NCBI GenBank assembly: GCA_024742755.1
Contig: JANSXW010000006.1
Coordinates: forward strand, 1 to 64,000
Source: a bacterium
GTDB lineage: Bacteria > Bacteroidota > Bacteroidia > Chitinophagales > Saprospiraceae
DNA length: 64,000 nucleotides
Direction of reading: 5' to 3'
Program-made: the position numbers and the translations under genes
Part shown: piece after piece, positions 42,529 to 50,122 of the stretch
How the letters are laid out: each line of letters starts with the position of its first letter
Position numbering within the stretch: position 1 is the first letter of the stretch
Notes under the pieces: model-generated
Database searches by the model: none
Told to the model about the DNA's origin: nothing
What the model saw: the letters and a program-made list of their open reading frames with translations, nothing else

Positions 42529-43440
42529 CTATCGCAGGAAGCTCCGGACATCCTCCGCCGTACGTGCCGGCCATTCCTCCATAGGCACATGCCCGGCATC
42601 CGGATAAACCAGGAGTTGGCTGTTGGGCAGTACCTCGTCAAACCGGTACGCATCCGCAACAGGAATCCAGGCATCCTGCTCACCCCAGAGTATGAAGGTG
42701 GGAATGTTAAGTTCGGAAAGCTGATTGGGATCGGGCTGATAAGACTGATTCAAGCGCTGCACATAGGCCCGGCGGTTGCCCTCCCGCAGGAAAAGGTCAA
42801 AGTACCGGTCCACCAGAGTATCCGAAATACGGTCAGGATTGGCGTACACTTCCCTAAGAGATTTTCGGAAGAGTGCTTTGGGGGTAATCCGCTGCAGCAA
42901 TTGCTTGAAGACCGGCTTGCGGGCCAGGCGCATAGCCAGGGGCATTTCCTTGTCGCGGGGCCAGCCGGAGGCATCGAGCAGCACCAGTTTTTGGACACGC
43001 TCCGGGTGGGCCAGGGCATATTCCCAGGCAATCAGCCCGCCCAGGGAGTTGCCTGCCAGGCAGAATTGCCCGAGCCCGGCCTCTTTGGCGAAAGCCTCTA
43101 CAAAATCAACATAGGCAGGAATGGAATAGTCTTCTTCCGGATGCGGGCCGGTAAGCCCAAATGCAGGCAACGTCACGCTAATGACCCGGAAGGAGTCCCG
43201 CAATTCAGCAGTCCAGCCTTCCCAGGTATGCAGGGTGGCGCCGGTCCCATGCAGAAGTAGCAGAACCGGGCCCTCCCCAACGGAGCGGTAGTGAACGGGC
43301 ATGCCCATTACATCGGCAAAACCAGACTCCGGGTAGGTGTAGGCAGCTCGCAGCACCTCTACCGGCCGCTCCGCATGGTAATTCAACACCACCGGCAATG
43401 ATAGTACAGCAATCAAAATAGCTAGTCCCCACTTTCTCAT
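42529..43440 (-). CDS. Alpha/beta hydrolase, membrane-anchored or exported
   Basis: This 303-residue protein has an N-terminal hydrophobic segment (residues 4-21), then the alpha/beta-hydrolase fold. The oxyanion HGTGA is near residue 64, the nucleophile S132 in GNSLGG, Asp in WGEQDAWIP near 254 and His in DAGHVPME near 283. The substrate is unknown. It is the last gene of a minus-strand unit with the TonB-domain protein 12 bases upstream. Confidence 0.9.
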   Translation of the reverse strand: MRKWGLAILIAVLSLPVVLNYHAERPVEVLRAAYTYPESGFADVMGMPVHYRSVGEGPVLLLLHGTGATLHTWEGWTAELRDSFRVISVTLPAFGLTGPHPEEDYSIPAYVDFVEAFAKEAGLGQFCLAGNSLGGLIAWEYALAHPERVQKLVLLDASGWPRDKEMPLAMRLARKPVFKQLLQRITPKALFRKSLREVYANPDRISDTLVDRYFDLFLREGNRRAYVQRLNQSYQPDPNQLSELNIPTFILWGEQDAWIPVADAYRFDEVLPNSQLLVYPDAGHVPMEEWPARTAEDVRSFLR

Positions 43441-43452
43441 CCTTGCCGTTGT

Positions 43453-44535
43453 TTACTGTCGGCAAATAATCGGCAGTACCGCATCGTACCACGTCACCAG
43501 TGAAATAGACCGCGCAAGTCGCAAGTCAGAACAAGCCTCACTGTAGCGCTGCATGTCCAGGTAAGCCTGCCCGCGCATGAGCAGGAATTCCGCATTGTTC
43601 GGGAACATGCCAATAGCCTGTGTCATTTTGGCAATACCCAGCTCCTGTTCTTCTTCAGCAAACAGCGTCGCGCCTTCCTGTGCAAGTTCATTGGCCGCTT
43701 CGTATTCTTCCACCAGCGTTGCACAGGCCGCGTTTTCAGGAATAAAAGGCAGGCTTAGGTCAAAAGCCGAAGCGACTTTCCGGCCTTCATAGGTGGCGAT
43801 ATCCCATTTGCCGTACGTGGAGGTCGCTGCATCGATGGCTTCGTACCAAAAGTCGAAGCCCAGGTCATTGAAATCGACCAGATCAAGAATACGTACCTCT
43901 CCGGAAGGCCGTACCAGTAACTGTAGCTCCACCCGCCCTACGATACAGGTATCTTCCGGCACTTCGGGGTATTCCAGGTTTTCCTCCAGATAGGCCCGCA
44001 GCGCTTCCTGCCCACCTGTAAAATCAAGCGGTGTGTCATAGACGGTGTACACCGAGTCTCTTCCGACCATGGTATAAGGGGGTACTTCCTCCAGCTTAAA
44101 TTTTATAGGCATGGTGTACTGAAACCGGACCGGCTCCCCATCTTTTTCGGCGGGCACCCAGCGCACCTGTGCCTCATTCATCGCTTCCACCACCCGGAGT
44201 ACTTCCAGCCCGGCCCCGCCGCCGATGTCTTTCAGCACGGACAGGTTTGAAAGGCTGCCGTCTTTTTCCACCACAAAGGTGGCGACCACGTTGCCCTCCA
44301 GGTTTTGTTGCCGGGCCTCCTGCGGGTATCGGATGTTGCTGTACATAAACTCCAGCAAAGACTGCTCTGCACATTTCTGTTTGACTACCAGCGTTGTATC
44401 CAGTTGTTCGCATGCCGGGAAACGGGGCGGGCGCTCCAATGCCCGGTAGATGGTGGTATCCCCAGCCTCTGTATCTTGTGCAATCAGCCCAATGGCGTTA
44501 AAACTTAACACCAGCAAAATCAGCAAAATTCTCAT
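43453..44535 (-). CDS. TonB C-terminal domain protein with TPR tail (360 aa)
   Basis: This protein starts at MRILLILL (44535), which gives a signal peptide ending LIAQ near residue 20. The first TonB-C domain (about 65-150) shows IRYPQEARQQNLEGNVVATFVVEKDGSLSNLSVL. A second, degenerate copy (about 180-270, LEYPEVPEDTCIVGRVELQLLVRPSGEV) follows, and TPR-like helices end the protein (about 285-355). There is no N-terminal membrane anchor beyond the signal, so unlike canonical TonB it is a free periplasmic protein. Its gene lies between the peptidase and hydrolase genes of one operon. Confidence 0.85.
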   Translation of the reverse strand: MRILLILLVLSFNAIGLIAQDTEAGDTTIYRALERPPRFPACEQLDTTLVVKQKCAEQSLLEFMYSNIRYPQEARQQNLEGNVVATFVVEKDGSLSNLSVLKDIGGGAGLEVLRVVEAMNEAQVRWVPAEKDGEPVRFQYTMPIKFKLEEVPPYTMVGRDSVYTVYDTPLDFTGGQEALRAYLEENLEYPEVPEDTCIVGRVELQLLVRPSGEVRILDLVDFNDLGFDFWYEAIDAATSTYGKWDIATYEGRKVASAFDLSLPFIPENAACATLVEEYEAANELAQEGATLFAEEEQELGIAKMTQAIGMFPNNAEFLLMRGQAYLDMQRYSEACSDLRLARSISLVTWYDAVLPIICRQ

Positions 44536-44550
44536 AGCTCTGAATATCAT

Positions 44551-45834
44551 TTAATTTTTACTCGCATTCATCCACTGCTCCAGGGTTTGCAGAAGCTCCA
44601 TGCGCTCCGCATCGCTCATATTGCGGATGCGGGCACTGCCGTGGTCTTTGCCTTCCATAACAAACCACTTCGCGTCTACCTTATCGGAAACGGGCACGCC
44701 GGTAGCCGTCCAGGTATCAATCGCCCCGTAGATGTAGATCATTTCATCGGCTTCGCGCTGTGTCCAGTTGTAGACGGCCTTCACGAAGGCAGGATCGAAG
44801 TTCATCGGAGCTTTGCCCGGCATAAAAATAGCCGTGGGTTCTTCTTCTGTAATTTCCTTCAGCAACCCTTTGAAAGGCTTGGTCTGAAAGCCATAATAGC
44901 CCATCTCATCGCCCGCCTGCCAGTAGTGCGAGGCGTAGCCAAACATAGAGGCATCCGAGTAGAAATCCAGCCCTACGACCTTGACAAAGTGCTCCAGCAG
45001 GGTTTCCAGGTCCGCCGCTGTTCCCGGGATCGCCTCACAGTCGTGCCCCAGCTGCCAGAAAGAAAAGGGGTATTCTAAAACCGCATATTCGAAGGCTTCC
45101 TCAAGGCTAAGGTAGGTGAATTCCATGCCTGCGCCTTTGGCATGCCAACGGAGCAGGGGAAGCAATTCATCCCGGTTTTTCAGTACGCGCATCTGAACGT
45201 CACGGATGCCTTTACGGCATTCTTCGGTACCGACATTCGCCAGAAATTCGTAAATCCGGTCGTCTGTGAGGTCCAGATTGAGTGGCGCTACGTAGGGGAC
45301 GGAAGCGGCCACATCATCAGGGTAAAAGTAGCGGTAGAAGATTGTGGTCTGCCCCCCTTTGCTAATGCCCGTACTCACCCAGGGCTGTGTGTACAGTTGC
45401 CCGAGCAGGGTACGGATATGGTGCAAATCTGCCGTCACCTGCTTCAGGTTCAGGTAGGTATAATCCAGAGAATCCGGCGACGAAGTACCGAAGTAACGGT
45501 GTTCCACATCCACCTGATTGGCATTCAGGTAACCGGTAAGCTCGTACATACGGTTGGAAGGGCGCATATAGCCCTCGGTAGCCAGTACCATCGGTGCATC
45601 AAAGCTGCGGTGCGACAGGTAGGCACGCTGATAAAAGTGCCCCTTTTCCGGATTTTCGTGGTCAATGGGCTGCTTAATGTGCAGCTCATAGGCTGCTTCG
45701 AACCCATCGGGCGCCTCAATGGCTTTGAAGAGCACATCCGGCAATTCATACAGGCGCTGCTCCAGGGTACTAAACTGCGCTTGTACAGTAAAGGCAGACA
45801 GGATCAGAAAGAAAAAAAGAAACGTATTCCGCAT
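44551..45834 (-). CDS. S37/S28-type serine peptidase (tripeptidyl aminopeptidase-like)
   Basis: This protein has 427 residues from MRNTFLFFFL (45834), with a signal peptide ending TVQAQ (residue 20). The nucleophile is S158 in GISKGGQT. It is preceded by the family motif VEHRYFGTSSP near 110, typical of the S37 (PS-10) and S28 families, and the histidine lies in EGKDHGSAR near the C-terminus. It removes short peptides from N-termini outside the cytoplasm. It is the first gene of a three-gene unit. Confidence 0.9.
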   Translation of the reverse strand: MRNTFLFFFLILSAFTVQAQFSTLEQRLYELPDVLFKAIEAPDGFEAAYELHIKQPIDHENPEKGHFYQRAYLSHRSFDAPMVLATEGYMRPSNRMYELTGYLNANQVDVEHRYFGTSSPDSLDYTYLNLKQVTADLHHIRTLLGQLYTQPWVSTGISKGGQTTIFYRYFYPDDVAASVPYVAPLNLDLTDDRIYEFLANVGTEECRKGIRDVQMRVLKNRDELLPLLRWHAKGAGMEFTYLSLEEAFEYAVLEYPFSFWQLGHDCEAIPGTAADLETLLEHFVKVVGLDFYSDASMFGYASHYWQAGDEMGYYGFQTKPFKGLLKEITEEEPTAIFMPGKAPMNFDPAFVKAVYNWTQREADEMIYIYGAIDTWTATGVPVSDKVDAKWFVMEGKDHGSARIRNMSDAERMELLQTLEQWMNASKN

Positions 45835-45860
45835 GGCGATTTGGGTTTGGACTTGTCGGG

Positions 45861-45868
45861 CAAAAATA
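45861..45868 (-). promoter_or_regulatory. Putative -7 element (TATTTTTG) of the peptidase operon
   Basis: It matches TAnnTTTG on the minus strand, 27 bases before the peptidase start. No clear -33 element is visible. Confidence 0.35.
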
Positions 45869-45969
45869 GAATTTTTGGCGGACATCCCTATTGGTTTGTA
45901 TTTGTACCATGCCAAACCTACCGGATATCAAAGGTTTTTCTTATTTTTTCGGGAGAAAACCCTGGTCAC

Positions 45970-46719
45970 ATGCGCCCCACCACTATTAGAGAGGTCCTCG
46001 ATGCCCTCGACCGTATCATAGCCACGGCAATTGCCAATGGAGATCCTGTGGGGCTTTTTGCCTATATCTACCGCCGGACCACCGATCAGGTGCAGCGGGC
46101 CATTGCCCGGAGAGCCTTCGAGGACGGGCCCCGCATGGAGCAGTTCGATGTGGCTTTCGCCAATCTTTACCTGGATGCTTATGAGAACTGGCAGCGCAGT
46201 GTGCCCGTCGCCCGGTGCTGGGGCCTGGCTTTTGAAAGCACCCGCTTCCAGGCAGCGATCATTCAGCACATACTCCTGGGCATGAATGCGCACATCAACT
46301 ACGATTTGGCCATAGCTGCCAGCACGCTAATGAAAAACAAGCCCCTCCTGCCGTTGAAAAACGACTTTGAAAAAGTCAATGAAATACTGGCTGAAATCGT
46401 TGATGAGCTGCAGGACCGGCTAAGCCGGGTCTCGCCCTTGTTTTTTCTGGCAGACTGGCTGGGGAATGACAAAGACGAAGCTATCATCAACTTCAGCATG
46501 GGCAACGCCCGGGCATTTTCCTGGGAACTGGCCTGCGAGCTGTGGCGGCTGAATGGCTCGGCCTACGAGCAACGGCTTGAACAGGCAGACCAATGGGTCT
46601 ATCAGCTAGGCAACCTGGTCGCCCGTCCACCAGGATGGGCGCTGAGAAACGGGCTCATGCTGATGAAAGCTTTTGAACGCCGGAATGTCGGGGACATCCT
46701 TGAAGCCCTTCGGCGATAA
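45970..46719 (+). CDS. DUF5995 family protein
   Basis: This protein has 249 residues when started at the ATG at 45970. The frame remains open for 276 codons upstream, but that stretch is antisense to the peptidase gene and matches nothing. The domain is all helical with conserved NxHINYDLAIA (NAHINYDLA, about residue 105) and a DRLSRVSPLFFLADW helix near 145, typical of DUF5995. It is cytoplasmic and of unknown function. The DJ-1/PfpI gene begins 40 bases downstream and may be co-transcribed. Confidence 0.85.
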   Translation: MRPTTIREVLDALDRIIATAIANGDPVGLFAYIYRRTTDQVQRAIARRAFEDGPRMEQFDVAFANLYLDAYENWQRSVPVARCWGLAFESTRFQAAIIQHILLGMNAHINYDLAIAASTLMKNKPLLPLKNDFEKVNEILAEIVDELQDRLSRVSPLFFLADWLGNDKDEAIINFSMGNARAFSWELACELWRLNGSAYEQRLEQADQWVYQLGNLVARPPGWALRNGLMLMKAFERRNVGDILEALRR

Positions 46720-46759
46720 GCTCCAACTGCTGCCTAATGCTAATCTAAAACCAATCCCG

Positions 46760-47323
46760 ATGCCCAACGCCTTACGCATAGCCGCCCTCATCCATCCGGG
46801 CATGGAAATTCTTGACTTTGCCGGCCCTATCGAGGTATTTACCAATGCCGGATGGGAGGTCCTCATCGTGGCCCGGGACAAAAGCCCGGTGATCAGTCAG
46901 GGCGTGGTGAAAATATTGCCACAGTACGACATCACGGACTGCCCGCCAGCAGATATCCTGGCTACTTTTGGAGGCAATTCAGAGGAAGCAGCCCGACAAC
47001 CGGAAGTGATCCGATGGATACAGGAAAGAGCCCCGGGCTGCCAGGTACTCTTCAGTGTATGCACCGGTGTTTTTTATTATGCCGCCGCCGGGCTGCTGCA
47101 CGGGCACCGGGTGACCACCTTCCACGGCGAAATCGAGCGGTTGAGGCAGGAAGCGCCACAAACTGAAGTGCTGACCGGCGTGAAGTACGTGGACTCGGGC
47201 AATATCGTAACAGCTGCCGGTGTTTCCTCCGGGATAGACGGGGCGCTATATCTGGTAGAAAGGCTTGAGGGAAAAGCCAAAGCCGATGCCATCGCGCAAT
47301 ACATTGAATACACCCGAAGGTGA
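46760..47323 (+). CDS. DJ-1/PfpI family protein
   Basis: This protein has 187 residues from ATG 46760. The nucleophile elbow Cys is C101 in FSVCTGVFYYAAAG, the conserved acid is E25 in GPIEVF, and TTFHGEIERL supplies the histidine. It resembles isonitrile hydratase and AraC-type GATase1 proteins rather than human DJ-1. The reaction is unknown. It ends seven bases before the convergent dipeptidase stop. Confidence 0.9.
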   Translation: MPNALRIAALIHPGMEILDFAGPIEVFTNAGWEVLIVARDKSPVISQGVVKILPQYDITDCPPADILATFGGNSEEAARQPEVIRWIQERAPGCQVLFSVCTGVFYYAAAGLLHGHRVTTFHGEIERLRQEAPQTEVLTGVKYVDSGNIVTAAGVSSGIDGALYLVERLEGKAKADAIAQYIEYTRR

Positions 47324-47330
47324 CCCGCTA

Positions 47331-48542
47331 TTACTCCGCCGCATCCTCTACCGCCTGCCAAACCCGCCACACATTTTTGTAGCAGATTTTCTCAATGTCA
47401 GATTCCGAATAGCCGCGCTTCAGCAGTTCGTGAATGAGATTGGGGTACTGAGAGACATCCTTCAGCCCGGTAGGAAGGGTATCGCCCACTCCATCGTAGT
47501 CCGATCCAAACCCAACGTGATCCACACCTACCAGGCTTACTACATGGTCGATATGGTCGGCCACCGTTTTCACATCGGCCATGAGCACCTCGTTTTCTTC
47601 CTGAAATTTGTCAATCACCGGTTTGGCTTCCTCATCGTCATAGCTCAGGCCTTTTTCTTCCAACAGTTGGGTGAGCTCCGCCCGCTTTTCATCCATCTGT
47701 TTTGAGATGTTGCCGTCGAGGAAAGTAGAGCCGAAGTTGATCTGCATGACGCCGTTGTTTTCTGCGAGGCGGCGGATCATATCATCGTTCATATTGCGCT
47801 CGAAGCCGGGCGTAAATTTACGGCAGGAAGAGTGCGAAGCGATGCAGGGCACGTCCGTCATTTCCATAACCTGCCAGAAAGTGCTGTCGGACACATGAGA
47901 GATATCCACCATGATGCCTACCCGGTTCATCTCGCGGACGACCTGTTCCCCGAAAGGGCTAAGGCCGTTCCAGGTGCCAGTGGTATCGTAGGAGGAATCA
48001 CAAATGTGGTTGTCTTTGCTATGCGTGAGGGTAATGTAGCGGATGCCCCGATCATGCCAATACTGCACATTTTCGAGCTTGCGCTCAATGGGAGAGCCAT
48101 TCTCCATCCCCATAGGCAGGGACACGATGCCTTTTTTAAAATTGGCTTCCACTTCGGCGGGGGAATGAGCCAGGGCGAACTTATCCGGGTGTACTTCCGT
48201 GATCCCCACCACCATATCGATTAAGGAGTCTGCCAGCGCCTTAGCCCCGTTGTCTTCCCGGGAAGCAGGGATGAAAATAGACATGAAAGGCGCGTCCAGC
48301 CCACCGGCCTTGGCCCGAACGTAATCAAAGTCGCCCTTGTCCGTTTCCACCGGGATGCCCAGGTACTCCCGTTCCAGTCGGAAATTCTGTACCCGCAGGC
48401 GGTAAGGCAGATCCACATGGCCATCAGTGATGATGAACTGTTGGGCAAGCTCATTGGCTTTAGTACGCAGCGTGCTATCTGTTTGTGCATCCAACACAAT
48501 CGTCAGTACCAGGCATGAGGACAGTAAAAAAATCCGTTTCAT
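47331..48542 (-). CDS. Membrane-type (M19) dipeptidase
   Basis: This 403-residue protein has a signal peptide (about 1-20, VLDAQ). The zinc ligands of renal-dipeptidase-like M19 enzymes are visible: HVD at 42-44 in ITDGHVDLPYR, the bridging region SKDNHICDSSYD near 173, VDISHVSD near 213, IASHSSC near 234 and GSDYDGVG near the C-terminus. It hydrolyses dipeptides in the periplasm. The gene stands alone between DJ-1 and the SPOR-like gene. Confidence 0.93.
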   Translation of the reverse strand: MKRIFLLSSCLVLTIVLDAQTDSTLRTKANELAQQFIITDGHVDLPYRLRVQNFRLEREYLGIPVETDKGDFDYVRAKAGGLDAPFMSIFIPASREDNGAKALADSLIDMVVGITEVHPDKFALAHSPAEVEANFKKGIVSLPMGMENGSPIERKLENVQYWHDRGIRYITLTHSKDNHICDSSYDTTGTWNGLSPFGEQVVREMNRVGIMVDISHVSDSTFWQVMEMTDVPCIASHSSCRKFTPGFERNMNDDMIRRLAENNGVMQINFGSTFLDGNISKQMDEKRAELTQLLEEKGLSYDDEEAKPVIDKFQEENEVLMADVKTVADHIDHVVSLVGVDHVGFGSDYDGVGDTLPTGLKDVSQYPNLIHELLKRGYSESDIEKICYKNVWRVWQAVEDAAE

Positions 48543-48771
48543 AGGCGGTCCGTATTTTAATGCCGGAATATAATCAATAATCCAATAAAGTAGTGGCGTC
48601 TGACGATCTGCTTGCGGGTGGTGAGGCGATCAGAGTGTTACTTTAAAACGCCATAGCGTCTTATCCTCCGTAAACCCGTTGTGAAAATAAAAGCCCTGTT
48701 TTAATAAAATTCACTATTTTGCTCCTCTCCGATTAGGAGCAAGAAGCGGGAAAACAAAAATAAAATTCCCT

Positions 48772-49158
48772 ATGAATTCTGTAGAATCGTACCTAATTCT
48801 AATTGCCCTGTGCGCCCTACCTCTGCTGAGCAATGCACAAGAGCGCCCCTCCTACTGCGATGAAATCCCCGTGATGTACGACAAAGGGGCTATGGCAAAA
48901 CCTCCGGCACTGCCGAGGTTCGAGACCAAGCCGGTAACTGAATACAAAGTGCAGGTAGCGATCCTGAAGTTTACGCATCCCAAGGACTACCCCTTCCACA
49001 AGTATCTTGTAGCCCGCTACCGGCCCTGTGAGCAGGTTTGGGTAGTGGAAACCAAGAAATGCTTCCGCTCCCGGCAGGAAGCAGAGGATATGCGCAGCGA
49101 GCTCAAAGACTTAGGGTATTCAGGGGCTTACATTGTAGACGTACTGGCTTACGAGTAG
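48772..49158 (+). CDS. Exported SPOR-like domain protein (128 aa)
   Basis: A signal peptide (residues 1-22, LLSNAQ) is followed by a 45-residue linker and a SPOR-like fold (about 57-128). The fold shows YKVQVAILKF, WVVETKKCFRSRQEAEDMRSELKDLGYSGAYIVDVL, the usual strand-helix-strand pattern with an aromatic turn. SPOR domains bind denuded peptidoglycan glycans. It is monocistronic. Between this gene and the next there are 213 bases holding a promoter. Confidence 0.82.
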   Translation: MNSVESYLILIALCALPLLSNAQERPSYCDEIPVMYDKGAMAKPPALPRFETKPVTEYKVQVAILKFTHPKDYPFHKYLVARYRPCEQVWVVETKKCFRSRQEAEDMRSELKDLGYSGAYIVDVLAYE

Positions 49159-49263
49159 TCCTCATAGCCTCAACGGGTATCAAAAACACCAACCCGCACC
49201 CATGCTTCAATCAAAAAACATTCCATGTTACCGGGCATTTTTCACTTCTGTACCAAATTGAAC

Positions 49264-49271
49264 TATATTTG
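49264..49271 (+). promoter_or_regulatory. Putative -7 element (TATATTTG) of the LytTR/TPR-kinase operon
   Basis: It matches TAnnTTTG. A T-rich TTTTT at 49238-49242 lies about 21 bases upstream. Predicted start is near 49279, about 93 bases before the response regulator. Confidence 0.45.
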
Positions 49272-49371
49272 AATCTCTCTGGCTGATATACCGTATAACA
49301 TTAAGAAAACGGTATCCGAAAACTGACATTATGAGTTTTCGATTCGATAATAAATCCTGGAGATTGGGCTC

Positions 49372-50121
49372 ATGATCAAAATACTTGGTGTAGAAGACAA
49401 TCCGATTCATCAGGAGTTCCTGTTTGTCGTCATACAGGAGTTGGGCTATGAATTGGCAGGTCTGGCCGACAATGCCAAACAGGCCCTCGAATTACTTTTT
49501 GCGACCCGGCCAGATGTTGTGCTGGTGGACATCGAAATCAACGGGCAGCAGGACGGGATTGCCCTTGCCAACCGCATCAACCAACTGCGGCCACTTCCCA
49601 TCATTTACACCACGGCACGGGCTGACCGGGCTACCCTGGACCGGGCAAAGAACACCCTGCCCTATGGCTATCTGGTAAAGCCTTTCACACAGCAGGACCT
49701 GCAGGCGGCTTTGGAGCTGGCGATTTACCGCTTCGCTGCCGATCAGCAGGAGCGGGACCATATAACTTCGGCTCTGGAATGGGAAAGCGGTATTGCTATG
49801 CAGCAAGCTTTGTTTGTTAAAGCAGGCGATATGATCCACAAGGTCCGTTTTGAAGACATCCTGCTGGTTGAGGTCGCAAAAGACCGTTACTGTACTGTTT
49901 CTACTGCCGAAGACGAGTATTTGGTCAGAAGCCCGCTCAGGGAGATTGCCGGCAAATTGCCAATGCAGGACTTTTTGCAGGTGCACCGTTCTACGATTGT
50001 ACGCGCCACCGCCATTGATCGTATTGAAGGCAGCGGTGCCTGGCTCATGGTTGGGAATAAAACCGTGACCGTTGGCAAAACCTACCGCGAAAAATTACTG
50101 AACAATCTTAATTTATTGTAG
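49372..50121 (+). CDS. LytTR family response regulator (second system)
   Basis: This 249-residue protein has a receiver domain with acidic pocket E8-D9 and phospho-acceptor D53 in VLVDIEINGQQDG, switch T near 82 and K near 103 (YLVKPF). The LytTR domain covers about 145-247 (FEDILLVEVAKDRYCTVST, FLQVHRSTIVRATAID). The receiver's first acidic position is Glu rather than Asp, which is tolerated. The kinase gene follows after a single base and uses a GTG start. Confidence 0.94.
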   Translation: MIKILGVEDNPIHQEFLFVVIQELGYELAGLADNAKQALELLFATRPDVVLVDIEINGQQDGIALANRINQLRPLPIIYTTARADRATLDRAKNTLPYGYLVKPFTQQDLQAALELAIYRFAADQQERDHITSALEWESGIAMQQALFVKAGDMIHKVRFEDILLVEVAKDRYCTVSTAEDEYLVRSPLREIAGKLPMQDFLQVHRSTIVRATAIDRIEGSGAWLMVGNKTVTVGKTYREKLLNNLNLL

Positions 50122-50122
50122 C

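Noticed and set aside
45142-45969. 276-codon N-terminal extension of the DUF5995 frame
   Set aside because: It is antisense to the S37 peptidase gene and matches nothing; the family begins at 45970.
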